From: Verrucomicrobiales bacterium
Lineage (GTDB): Bacteria; Verrucomicrobiota; Verrucomicrobiia; Verrucomicrobiales; DEV007
NCBI GenBank assembly: GCA_002726915.1
Contig: PBSY01000026.1
Location: 1 to 43,238, forward strand
DNA: 43,238 nt
Direction of reading: 5' to 3'
Position numbers and translations under genes: made by a program. Positions within the stretch are counted from its first letter, which is position 1. Each line of letters starts with the position of its first letter. The notes under the pieces are model-generated. The model worked only from the letters and a program-made list of their open reading frames with translations, was not told the origin of the DNA and did no database searches. Of this stretch, positions 16,696 through 25,259 are shown piece after piece.

Positions 16696-17520
16696 GTGTT
16701 TACCAATAATACATCGTCGCGACTTCTCGCTTTTGTTTGTTTCGCTTGCTCATGCCTGCTGGTAGAGAGAGGCACGGGTATTGTTCATGCGCAGTCCTAT
16801 ACTTCGGCCCGGTTGGCGGATGGCTTTGATTACCCCGTCGGGAAACCGGACGCTGACGGTTATTACGTTTACCGAGGGTTCACGCAAAACGGTCACCTAG
16901 GAGAGGACTGGAACGGAGACGGGGGAGGAAATAGTGATGAGGGTGACCCAATCTACTCTATCGCTAATGGGATAGTCGTTTTCTCAGAGGATTATAAGGC
17001 AGGGTGGGGCAATGTGGTGATCATCCGTCATGCCTACCGAGGAAAATCTGGACAGATCGAATTTGTCGACTCGCTCTATGGGCACCTGAAGGTGCGATCT
17101 GTCCAATTGGGGCAGCAGGTTTACCGTGGCCAGGTGGTGGGCACCATGGGACGTGGACCCTATCGTATGTATACCGCTCATCTGCACTTTGAGATTCGGA
17201 AGGATCTTCGTGTGGGGATGCACCGTGACTTTTATCCAAAAACCTACACCACCTACCATAGCCCCCGGACTTTCATTGAAGCACACCGTCGTCTCAGATT
17301 CGAGAACCGTCTCATGCGTGTGCCGATTAATACCTTCCTTAAGAGCAATCCGAATAAGGTATTCACGGATGTAATCGAGGTGCCGGAGATGATGGTGGGT
17401 TCGACGGTCCGCCCTGAAGTGCCAGAAGAATTGGTCGAAGTCATCGAGGCCGAGGCCGATGTAACAGCGGCTACCCCCGAAAAGACAAAGTCCTTCTTCG
17501 AAAAGCTGTTCGGCAACTAG
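16696..17520 (+). CDS. M23 family (LytM-like) zinc peptidase, secreted
   Basis: A 274-residue protein starting at GTG. Residues 9-33 are a signal peptide (LLAFVCFACSCLLVERG, cleavage after HAQ). The peptidase domain covers about 60-180 and keeps all zinc and catalytic positions: HxxxD at H67-D71 (GHLGEDWN), H130 in LYGHL, and HLH at 162-164. It is therefore expected to cut peptidoglycan cross-links in the periplasm rather than be an inactive EnvC-type activator. The 100-residue tail after the domain is charged and glutamate-rich at the end. No coiled coil or LysM domain is present. It lies 60 bp after uppP and may share its transcript. Its TAG stop overlaps the sulfatase stop from the other strand in one CTAG. 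Confidence 0.92.
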   Translation: MFTNNTSSRLLAFVCFACSCLLVERGTGIVHAQSYTSARLADGFDYPVGKPDADGYYVYRGFTQNGHLGEDWNGDGGGNSDEGDPIYSIANGIVVFSEDYKAGWGNVVIIRHAYRGKSGQIEFVDSLYGHLKVRSVQLGQQVYRGQVVGTMGRGPYRMYTAHLHFEIRKDLRVGMHRDFYPKTYTTYHSPRTFIEAHRRLRFENRLMRVPINTFLKSNPNKVFTDVIEVPEMMVGSTVRPEVPEELVEVIEAEADVTAATPEKTKSFFEKLFGN

Positions 17521-18890
17521 GGAGCGACAGCAGACTCTCGCATGACGGCCACCCCGTCGAGGGCAGCCTGTTTCATCTTTTCAAAGAGTTCCGGCTTCTG
17601 TTCCTTAAGATTTTTTTTCTCGTTTGGATCGTTAGCTAAGTTAAAGAGAAACTCACCGTCTTGTGGGCTGTTGAGGTATTTCATATCCCCAGCGCGATAA
17701 GCAAGCCACGATTTTCGGCCGAGTTCTGCGTGGCTTCCGGTTTGCCAGAGAAATTCGCGTGTCACAGTGGCTTCGCTCATCCCGTTCAAGTAGGGAATAA
17801 AACTAAGTCCGTCTAGTGGCCAGTTGTTGGGTAGCGTGATGTCTGCCAGTTGGCAAAACCCTGGAAACAGATCGAGAGAGGTGAGAACTGCGCTTGATTC
17901 CTGCCCTCCTTTGATGCCTGCCGGCCAGCGCATCAGGCAGGGAACGCGCAACCCTCCTTCAAAGAGCGTCGCCTTGTCGCCACGCAAGGGAAGGTTGCTG
18001 CCACCGTAGGTTGGATCACCGCCATGGTCTGTGAGGAAGATGACCAGTGTATTTTCTTTAAGCTTATGTTCTTCGAGGCAGTCAAGGACCCGCCCGATCC
18101 CGTCATCGAGACTCACAGTCATGGCGGCAAATTCGCGGCGAATCTTGTCTTCTATAAAATCAACCCGCTTGAGTTCTGCTGCTTGCGGTTGCATCAGGTT
18201 TACCGGAGCCTCATCAGAGGGGCTGTAACCTTTTCCGAAATGAGGGGCGTTATAGGCTAGGTAGAGGAAAAACGGCTCTGTCCTCTTATGATTGCGTCTA
18301 CTGATGAACGCGATCGCTTCCTCTGTAATGAGTTCGGTCGCATAGCCGTTCTCACTGACAACTTCCGACTGATGATACCAGTCAGGGATGATCCCATAGG
18401 TCATGGTGAAGAAGTCGATGCACCCGCCCGTGTGTCCGATGAAAGTGTTGAAGCCGCGGTGATGAGGAAGCATCGATTCATCGCCATGGCCGAGGTGCCA
18501 TTTTCCAATCAGTGCTGTATCATAGGCTCCCTTGTCCCTGAGGACTTCAGCAATGGTGGTTTCGTGGGATTTAATGCTATATCCTTTGTGTTCGTCACTC
18601 ATGAACATGAGAGCGCTCAGTAACTGGTCTTGAGAACGAATTGGATTACGCCCCGTCAGTAACCCGAATCTTGAGGGAGTGCAGATCGATGATGCGGAGT
18701 AGAAATTCCTGAATTGGATGCCCTCGGCTCCAATTCGATCAATATTTGGAGTCGGGATCTCGGAGCCGTAACATCCGACATCATTGATGCCTTGATCATC
18801 GGTAAAGATCAGTAAGATATTTGGACGCTCGGCGCCGGAGGTAATTACGGTGAAGCCTAGCAGGAACAGGAAAATTCTCGGAAATAACAT
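17517..18890 (-). CDS. Secreted formylglycine-dependent sulfatase
   Basis: The protein is 457 residues from the ATG at 18890, which gives a clean signal peptide (residues 1-20, FPRIFLFLLGFTVITSGA). A GTG 33 bases upstream would add a less plausible leader. The alkaline-phosphatase-superfamily core begins RPNILLIFTDDQG, with metal ligands D31 and D32. C70-T-P-S-R is the C-x-P-x-R signature, where the cysteine becomes formylglycine, followed by LLTGR. FLTDHGGD supplies further metal ligands. The substrate is likely a sulfated polysaccharide or glycan; the subfamily is not assignable by eye. No formylglycine-generating enzyme, other glycosidase or transporter is next to it, so it is not part of a visible utilisation locus. 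Confidence 0.93.
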   Translation of the reverse strand: MLFPRIFLFLLGFTVITSGAERPNILLIFTDDQGINDVGCYGSEIPTPNIDRIGAEGIQFRNFYSASSICTPSRFGLLTGRNPIRSQDQLLSALMFMSDEHKGYSIKSHETTIAEVLRDKGAYDTALIGKWHLGHGDESMLPHHRGFNTFIGHTGGCIDFFTMTYGIIPDWYHQSEVVSENGYATELITEEAIAFISRRNHKRTEPFFLYLAYNAPHFGKGYSPSDEAPVNLMQPQAAELKRVDFIEDKIRREFAAMTVSLDDGIGRVLDCLEEHKLKENTLVIFLTDHGGDPTYGGSNLPLRGDKATLFEGGLRVPCLMRWPAGIKGGQESSAVLTSLDLFPGFCQLADITLPNNWPLDGLSFIPYLNGMSEATVTREFLWQTGSHAELGRKSWLAYRAGDMKYLNSPQDGEFLFNLANDPNEKKNLKEQKPELFEKMKQAALDGVAVMRESAVAP

Positions 18891-18999
18891 GAATAGAATT
18901 AGTAACAGATATGTTTCTGTCACAAATCACTGATCCCCGATACGAAAAACAGTCGCCTGTGTGCGTAGGGCCAGGCTTGATTAGGCGTTGGCAGAAGAG

Positions 19000-20574
19000 T
19001 CAGTTGCTTCGCTTCTTGGCGAGAAAATACTCCACTGAGTCGACGAGAGCCCGCCAGCTAGCCTCGATGATGTTGTAGCTGACACCAACTGTTCCCCATT
19101 GTCCCTGTCCGTCGCTGCTAAGGATGAGGACACGTGTCTTCGCGCCAGTGCCCATATGGCTGTCGATGATGCGAACCTTATAGTCTTCAAGCTCCATCTC
19201 ATCGATCTCCGGATAGGTGGGGCGCAGGGCTTTGCGGAGGGCACCGTCGAGAGCATTTACGGGACCGTCTCCTTCAGCGACCCGATACTCTTCGCTGCCG
19301 TTGACGCCGAGTTTAACTGTCGCGGAACAAGTTTGGTAATCCTGTTCACCGTCACGGCGAAATGTGCAGTGGTATTCCTTTAGCTCAAAGAAGGGCTTGT
19401 AGGTGTCGAGGTGATGTCGAATGAGCAGCTCGAAGGATGCTTCAGCAGCCTCAAATTCATAGCCTTGTTCTTCTTTTTTCTTCAGATCCTCAAGAATCGC
19501 AATGGCTTCAGGACTACCCTTGTCGATCGGCAAGCCCAGTTCCTCAGCTTTCATGAGTACATTGGACTGCCCAGAGAGTTCTGAAACGAGAATCCGCTGG
19601 CGGTTGCCGACGGTCTTGGGTTCAATGTGCTCAAAGCTGTGAGCCACTTTTTGAACGGCGTTAACGTGCATGCCACCCTTGTGGGCGAAAGCAGTCGAGC
19701 CGACGTAGGGTGCCCGAATATTGTGAGCGCAATTGGCAAGATCATCAACAAAATGGGCGAGGTGAGTCAGCTGCCCGACATCTTCGATGACAGGGCGACC
19801 CATCTTGAGCTGCAGGTTCGGGATGACCGTGGTGAGATTACAATTGCCCACTCGTTCTCCGTAGCCGTTGACAGTACCCTGTATTTGAGTCGCGCCGGCG
19901 CGAACGGAAGCGAGTGCATTAGCGACCGCGACGCCAGTATCATCGTGAGTGTGAATCCCTACCGGTATTCCGACCTCTTTCATCACCACTTCCGTGATTT
20001 TGGCCACTTCATGAGGCATGGTGCCTCCGTTCGTGTCGCAGAGAATGACCCAGTCAGCGCCTCCTTCTTTGGCCGCCAAAAGTGTAGCTAGCGCATGTTC
20101 AGAAGAGTCTTTGTAGCCATCAAAGAAATGCTCAGCGTCATAGATGACTTCGCGCCCGTTTTCTTTAAGAAAGCGCGTTGTATCGCGAATCATCGCCTGA
20201 TTCTCCTCCTCGGTAGTGCTGAGAACTTCGTTGACATGAAGGCGCCAGCTCTTGCCAAAGAAGGTGATCGCTGGTGTTTTTGCCTCAAGGAGCAACTGAA
20301 CCTGTGGATCGTCCTCTACCGCGATGTTTTTGCGGCGGGTGCTTCCGAAGGCAGCGATTTTGGCGTTTTTCCAATCGAGATCAGCGGCCTTTTCGAAAAA
20401 AGAGACGTCCTTTGGATTTGAACCGGGCCAGCCACCCTCAATGTAATGCATCCCGAAGTCATCGAGTTCCTGGGCGATCCTAATTTTATCTAGGGAGCTG
20501 AAATTCACACCTTCGCCCTGAGTACCGTCACGCAGGGTGGTGTCGTAGAGTTTCACTTCGGGATGGTCGCTCAT
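19000..20574 (-). CDS. cimA: (R)-citramalate synthase
   Basis: A 524-residue enzyme that condenses pyruvate and acetyl-CoA to citramalate, the first step of the threonine-independent isoleucine route. The HMGL-like TIM barrel occupies about 1-280, with the substrate signature YDTTLRDGTQGEGVNF, GGWPGSNPKD, and the metal-binding HTHDDTGVAVANA. The second signature VNGYGERVGNCNL follows. Residues 390-510 form the LeuA-type regulatory dimer domain. The long form and GGWPGSNPKD favour citramalate synthase over isopropylmalate or homocitrate synthase. The ATG at 20574 is chosen over a TTG four codons upstream. It is 262 bp downstream of obgE on the same strand. No leader peptide rich in isoleucine was found. 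Confidence 0.93.
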   Translation of the reverse strand: MSDHPEVKLYDTTLRDGTQGEGVNFSSLDKIRIAQELDDFGMHYIEGGWPGSNPKDVSFFEKAADLDWKNAKIAAFGSTRRKNIAVEDDPQVQLLLEAKTPAITFFGKSWRLHVNEVLSTTEEENQAMIRDTTRFLKENGREVIYDAEHFFDGYKDSSEHALATLLAAKEGGADWVILCDTNGGTMPHEVAKITEVVMKEVGIPVGIHTHDDTGVAVANALASVRAGATQIQGTVNGYGERVGNCNLTTVIPNLQLKMGRPVIEDVGQLTHLAHFVDDLANCAHNIRAPYVGSTAFAHKGGMHVNAVQKVAHSFEHIEPKTVGNRQRILVSELSGQSNVLMKAEELGLPIDKGSPEAIAILEDLKKKEEQGYEFEAAEASFELLIRHHLDTYKPFFELKEYHCTFRRDGEQDYQTCSATVKLGVNGSEEYRVAEGDGPVNALDGALRKALRPTYPEIDEMELEDYKVRIIDSHMGTGAKTRVLILSSDGQGQWGTVGVSYNIIEASWRALVDSVEYFLAKKRSN

Positions 20575-20835
20575 GATGAATTTCAAAAGGGTAAAGGCAG
20601 AGGATCAACGGGTTCAATGAGGGGAACAAGTCGCGGAATTGGGGTGATCCCGATTCGGTTGTCTCTTAGCAGCTAAGAGGAGTGGATTAGACCGATTCGC
20701 AATCACGAGGCGTGTTCAGCCAATAATGATTGCGATAATAATAGTGGAGATGAAACCGTAGCCTTCCGTTCCCATGCCAGTATGAAATTAATGCAAGCTG
20801 CTACGAACGCAACGCCTTATTCCCTTCTGGCTGGC
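20575..20835. other. Gap between obgE and cimA with an inverted repeat
   Basis: No ORF of note. CTCTTAG-CAG-CTAAGAG at 20663-20679 is a perfect 7-bp inverted repeat with a 3-base loop, flanked by two direct copies of CCGATTCG about 40 bp apart. It lies about 90 bp before cimA and could be an operator or an RNA hairpin. It has no T-tract on the minus strand, so it is not a typical terminator of obgE. Confidence 0.4.
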
Positions 20836-22122
20836 TTAGACGGGACGCTTACCTGCGAGCTCGCAGAGGCGCTTCTTTAATGCGTCGAGACCGTCTCCGT
20901 TCTCAGCAGAAATAGGAAAGACCTCTTGCTTGGGGAATCGGGTTTTAAGGGCTTCAAGGTAAAGGCTCGACTCTTCGAGATCGATCTTGTTGGGGACGAT
21001 CAACCACGGGCGCTCACCCAGTTCTTCGTCATAGAGACAAAGCTCTTTGCGAAGAATTTGGATATCTGAGATGGGATCGCGCTGGTCGACTGCGGCGGTG
21101 TCGACGACAAATAAGAATATCGAGCATCGACTGATGTGGCGCAGGAAATCGTGACCCAGCCCGACGTTGGCATGGGCACCTTCAATCAGTCCCGGAATAT
21201 CAGCAACCGTGGCACGGTAGAAACCCGGAAAATCAACCACTCCAACCATCGGCTTCAGAGTGGTAAACGGGTAGGCTGCCACTTTTGGCGTGGCATTTGA
21301 AAGTGTAGTGAGCAAGGTCGACTTGCCTGCATTAGGAAAACCAACGAGGCCGACGTCAGCGATCTGCCTAAGCTCGAGGTAAAACCAGTCTTCCTCTCCT
21401 TTCTCGCCCATGGTGAACTCAATAGGAGCTTGGTTGGTATCGGTTCGGAAGTTCCAATTGCCCTTGCCGCCGATTCCTCCGCTGCAGAGATTGAAGGTCT
21501 GACCGATTTCAGTGAGGTCAGCTATCAATTCGCCGTAGGGGTGTGATTCTTCTGCCGGAAGCTCGAAATCCTCGGCGTCTTCGCCATCGACAAAGAATTC
21601 GCTGCTGCCTTCCTCTTCGGCGTGCTCGTTGGCGACTTTTTCGGTAGCTTCGGCCTCCTCTGTTCGAGCGGAATCCTTATCGTCTGTTTCCTCCTCCTCT
21701 TTAGGCATGGTTCTATCCATGACCACCATTTGCCCTTCCTCATCTTCGATGAACTCTCCCGCCCAATCAGCTGCAGAGAGGTCGGGTTCTTCGAATTCAT
21801 CGTTTTCCTTCTTGAGGTGATGGGGCTCTGATCGGTAGACGATTGTTCCTGGTGGAACCTTCAAGACAAGATTCTTTCCAGACTTACCCGTCTTTCGCTG
21901 ACCCTGCCCATGCATGCCGCGCTCGGCTTTCTGGTTTGGGCGGTAGAAGAACGCTTTCAGGTTATCTGTGTGATGATCGACCTGAAGGATCACATCGCCA
22001 CCCCGACCGCCATCACCGCCGTCCGGACCACCTTTTGGCTCAAATTTTTCGCGACGAAAGCTGGAGCAGCCGTGGCCGCCGTCTCCAGCCTTCGCAAAAA
22101 TCTTTATATGGTCAACAAACAT
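20836..22122 (-). CDS. obgE: Obg-family GTPase (ribosome assembly) with large acidic insertion
   Basis: The protein has 428 residues from the ATG at 22122, which matches the family start MFVDHIKIFAKAGDGGHG; the longer frame is rejected. The Obg domain runs from 1 to about 253 and contains the glycine-rich GGPDGGDGGRGGDV (31-44) and GGIGGKGNWNF (215-225) blocks. It is split by about 100 extra residues (97-197) rich in Glu and Asp, between PPGTIVY and GELIADLTEIGQ, which are normally almost adjacent. The GTPase domain follows: G1 GFPNAGKS (261-268), G2 YPFTTLKP, G3 DIPG (308-311), G4 NKID (378-381), G5 SAEN. The C-terminal OCT domain is missing. It acts in 50S assembly and stress control in the cytoplasm. 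The gene is followed by cimA. Confidence 0.95.
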   Translation of the reverse strand: MFVDHIKIFAKAGDGGHGCSSFRREKFEPKGGPDGGDGGRGGDVILQVDHHTDNLKAFFYRPNQKAERGMHGQGQRKTGKSGKNLVLKVPPGTIVYRSEPHHLKKENDEFEEPDLSAADWAGEFIEDEEGQMVVMDRTMPKEEEETDDKDSARTEEAEATEKVANEHAEEEGSSEFFVDGEDAEDFELPAEESHPYGELIADLTEIGQTFNLCSGGIGGKGNWNFRTDTNQAPIEFTMGEKGEEDWFYLELRQIADVGLVGFPNAGKSTLLTTLSNATPKVAAYPFTTLKPMVGVVDFPGFYRATVADIPGLIEGAHANVGLGHDFLRHISRCSIFLFVVDTAAVDQRDPISDIQILRKELCLYDEELGERPWLIVPNKIDLEESSLYLEALKTRFPKQEVFPISAENGDGLDALKKRLCELAGKRPV

Positions 22123-22191
22123 GGAAGCAACGTGATGGAAAGAAAAGGTCAAGAACTGTCGATAGCTTGCCGACCCTGAGCCGCAATCCAT

Positions 22192-22721
22192 AGCACGGAA
22201 ATGCAGTGATTGAAAACCAGATGAATGTGGGGGCCTCTATTTTAACCAGTTTTTCACGAGTTATTCACAGACTTGTTCTTCAAGTTATTCACACTAGAGG
22301 CGTTCAATGTGAACAATCTTAAGCGTCTCTCATCGGGCCAATGTAACTAGACACAAAAGCCCTAATGCTTTAATTTTGAATGACTTGGGATGACTATAAA
22401 GTCTCTTTATTCGCGTAAAAGAAAATTCAAAACGTTGATGGTCAATGGGTTATGTAGAATAGGGTAGTGTTAGTTGCTAAGTGAAAATTAGGTCTACGTT
22501 TTGAGCAATAATTGTATCTCTTGTGGCAATGAAAGTTCATCGATTGGGTCAACCAGCGGGAGTTTTTCACAGGTTCTCTATCTGAATCGGGATTACTTCG
22601 AGTTATTCACAGGATTATTCACAGAGTCTTTAATCGTGTAAAAAGTGGCATTACATCCCGTCAGGTATTTTGTAATTGCCTGTGTGAGGCCAGTGAGAGA
22701 ATATTGGGAAATAGTTCATTG
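22192..22721. other. DnaA-box cluster: candidate replication origin or DnaA-binding locus
   Basis: This 530-bp gene-free region between divergent obgE and the AI-2E permease has four exact TTATTCACA sequences, all on the plus strand: 22261-22269, 22285-22293, 22603-22611 and 22615-22623. All fit the DnaA consensus TTATNCACA. Near matches are TTTTTCACG (22251-22259), TTTTTCACA (22563-22571) and TTGTTCACA on the minus strand (22308-22316). The 14-mer CGAGTTATTCACAG occurs at both ends (22257 and 22599). Between the two pairs lie about 300 bases, largely AT-rich, that could serve as an unwinding region. By chance fewer than 0.01 exact boxes would be expected in this length. dnaA and dnaN are not nearby. 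Confidence 0.65.
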
Positions 22722-24131
22722 ATGGAATCGACTGAGACTGAAACTGCCAAAAAGCCGAAGATGGAGTATCCGTCTCGATTTCAAAGGCGGACCCTTTGGA
22801 GCGCGATCACGGCTTCTTCTATCGTCGTTATCGGCGCCGTTGTTTTGGGCTTCATTTTGCTTATTGGCATGGTCCTCGGATATCTGCAGCCGGTTCTCGT
22901 ACCACTGGCTTTGGCCGGAATTGTTGCCTATCTGCTTCAGCCGATTGTGGATTGGCTTCGGAAGCGTGGCTGGCCGGATCGGCGAGCGATGATGGTCGTC
23001 TTTGTTGGCTTTCTTACGTTGATTGCCGGGTTGATGGTGATGGTGGTTGTCCCAGCCTTCGGGCAAGCGAGTGAGGTCCTCGAAAATTCCGATCAGATAC
23101 GGGAGGACGTCGTTGGTCTGCTGAAAAAAGGAGCCAGTTCGGCCGAGCCCTACGTGAGTGCCGGTATCACGAAGGAGTATTACGACAAGGGGATCGATTG
23201 GATTGGTAACGAAGGGCCGGCGGTGGCTTCAAAGATCGGCCAATGGTTGTGGAGTCGCCTAAGTGGTGCGTTTGGATTTTTTGGCTATCTCCTCGGGCTT
23301 CTCCTCGTCCCGATCTACCTCTTTTATTTCCTGAAAGAGGGCCGTAAGATTTCCCAAACTTGGGCTGACTATGTCCCGCTTCGCGCTTCACACTTTAAAG
23401 ACGAAGTGGTGGGAACCCTGACCGAAATCAACGGCTACCTGATTTCGTTTTTCCGTGGACAGATGGTGGTCAGCCTTATCGATGGTGCCTTAATTGCTAT
23501 CGCTCTATCGCTGCTGGGAGTGCCGTATGCACTTCTCATAGGTGCTTTCCTTGCGATCCTTGGGTTGATTCCCTACATCGGGAATCTTCTCGTCATGATT
23601 CCCGCAATCATTATCGCGATTGCCCACTTTGGGGCCACTGAAGTTGGAACTGTAGTCGGTAATGATCCGCCCGAAGTTGGAAAGGTGGCCAAGGTCGAAT
23701 TTGTTGACAGTGACGGCGAGACTCGGGTTAGGGCGAAGGTCGTCAGTGAAGTGTTGGATGACGGCGGGAGAGCAGAGATTCGCGTGAACGCCTGGAATTG
23801 GCTGCCCAATGTGTGGGCTTATCCCCTCATTGTGCTCGCTATTTTTGTCATTCTTCAGCAGATCAACGGACTTGTCACGGCTCCGAGAATTGTCGGCGAT
23901 TCAGTGGGGCTACACCCCCTGACGGTGATCTTTTCGGTCCTGTTCTGGTCGCTGCTTCTCGGTGGATTGCTAGGGGCACTGCTCGCCGTCCCACTTACAG
24001 CCTCAGTGAAGGTGCTATTTGTGCGTTACATTTGGGAGAAGCGCCTTGAGCCTGTTGTTGAAAAGCGTCTTGCTACTGAAGACAACGAGGATTTTGGTGA
24101 CAATGAGCGGGAAGAACCGTCGCTTGCGTAA
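22722..24131 (+). CDS. AI-2E family transporter (PerM-like) with inserted soluble domain
   Basis: The protein has 469 residues from the ATG at 22722; a TTG 18 bases upstream is possible. Residues 30-110 hold helices 1-3 and 190-460 the rest, a total of eight as in the AI-2E/UPF0118 family, with a periplasmic stretch between. The family block LAILGLIPYIGNLLVMIPA is at about 278-296. An unusual insertion of roughly 60 hydrophilic residues (about 303-362; GKVAKVEFVDSDGE, then RAEIRVNAWNW) splits the last helices and looks like a small beta domain. The C-terminus is acidic. Substrates of this family are varied and mostly unproven (autoinducer export, Na/H exchange). It is the first gene to the right of the DnaA-box region, followed by moxR after 50 bp. 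Confidence 0.85.
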   Translation: MESTETETAKKPKMEYPSRFQRRTLWSAITASSIVVIGAVVLGFILLIGMVLGYLQPVLVPLALAGIVAYLLQPIVDWLRKRGWPDRRAMMVVFVGFLTLIAGLMVMVVVPAFGQASEVLENSDQIREDVVGLLKKGASSAEPYVSAGITKEYYDKGIDWIGNEGPAVASKIGQWLWSRLSGAFGFFGYLLGLLLVPIYLFYFLKEGRKISQTWADYVPLRASHFKDEVVGTLTEINGYLISFFRGQMVVSLIDGALIAIALSLLGVPYALLIGAFLAILGLIPYIGNLLVMIPAIIIAIAHFGATEVGTVVGNDPPEVGKVAKVEFVDSDGETRVRAKVVSEVLDDGGRAEIRVNAWNWLPNVWAYPLIVLAIFVILQQINGLVTAPRIVGDSVGLHPLTVIFSVLFWSLLLGGLLGALLAVPLTASVKVLFVRYIWEKRLEPVVEKRLATEDNEDFGDNEREEPSLA

Positions 24132-24181
24132 GTTGGGGGCTTGCACGGGAGCAAATCTGCTTCATCCTATCGCCTAGCCTG

Positions 24182-25174
24182 ATGCACACTGTCGACACCA
24201 ATAAACTCGCCGAAGAAATCAATCGCCACGGAACCTGGGTGGGGGCCGTAAAGTCCGAAATGGGCAAGGTAGTCGTGGGGCAGAATCAATTGGTTGATCG
24301 CCTACTCATTGGATTACTTACCAACGGTCACGTTCTCCTTGAAGGGGTTCCCGGGTTGGCGAAGACGCTCACAGTAAATTCGCTGGCGGGGTCGTTGGCA
24401 GCTGAATTTCAGCGGATTCAATTCACACCTGACCTGTTACCTGCCGACTTACTAGGGACTTTGATCTTCAACCCGCAGAAGAACGAGTTTTCTCCCAAAC
24501 TTGGGCCAGTCTTCTCGAACCTAATTCTGGCCGACGAGATAAACCGCGCCCCTGCCAAAGTGCAGAGCGCACTGCTTGAAGCCATGCAGGAGCGCCAGGT
24601 GACGATTGGAGACACCACTTACAAACTGCCAGATCCCTTCCTCGTCCTAGCAACTCAGAACCCGATCGATCAGGAAGGTACCTACCAGCTCCCGGAAGCG
24701 CAGCTTGATCGCTTTCTCGTCAAGGTGCTCGTCGACTATCCAACATTGGATGAGGAGCGGGCTATCCTCGATCGCATGGCCACTTCATCAGCGAAAACAA
24801 CGACAAATGCGGTCGTGGAGCCGCAGACGGTCATCGCGAGTCGCAAGCTAGTGGACTACATCTATGTCGATGATGGGGTGAAGGACTATATCGTCAGCTT
24901 GATCCGCGCGACCCGCCAACCCGGCGAAGTTGACCCAGCACTTGGGCCGTTGGTGCGGGCGGGCGCCTCACCTCGAGGCACGATTAATCTGACTCTTGCG
25001 GCCAAGGCAGCCGCCTTTCTCCAAGGCCGAGGTTATGTCGTACCGCAGGACGTCAAGGACCTTGCGCACGATGTTCTGCGGCATCGAATCCTTCTAAGCT
25101 ACGAGGCGGAGGCTGAGGAAATTTCGAGTGAAGAAATCATTGGTGCGATTCTCGATCGCATTCCAGTACCATAG
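24182..25174 (+). CDS. MoxR family AAA+ ATPase
   Basis: A 330-residue cytosolic AAA+ chaperone. Walker A is GVPGLAKT at about 57-64, Walker B is LILADEINRAP at about 113-123, followed by the family block VQSALLEAMQERQVT. Sensor 1 is ATQNP with the typical DQEGTYQLPEAQLDRFL, and the lid domain includes GASPRGT. MoxR proteins usually work beside a DUF58 protein and von Willebrand A proteins to insert metals or mature exported complexes. None of these follows here; the next gene encodes a leucine-rich-repeat membrane protein on the same strand after 85 bp. The start is the ATG at 24182. Confidence 0.93.
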   Translation: MHTVDTNKLAEEINRHGTWVGAVKSEMGKVVVGQNQLVDRLLIGLLTNGHVLLEGVPGLAKTLTVNSLAGSLAAEFQRIQFTPDLLPADLLGTLIFNPQKNEFSPKLGPVFSNLILADEINRAPAKVQSALLEAMQERQVTIGDTTYKLPDPFLVLATQNPIDQEGTYQLPEAQLDRFLVKVLVDYPTLDEERAILDRMATSSAKTTTNAVVEPQTVIASRKLVDYIYVDDGVKDYIVSLIRATRQPGEVDPALGPLVRAGASPRGTINLTLAAKAAAFLQGRGYVVPQDVKDLAHDVLRHRILLSYEAEAEEISSEEIIGAILDRIPVP

Positions 25175-25259
25175 CCGCGTATCATCAGAATCTACCTTGG
25201 CGGAATCCATTGGGCTGGGGTATGCTTTGTGGCTGCTCGGCGCAGTTTTTCCCTCAGTT

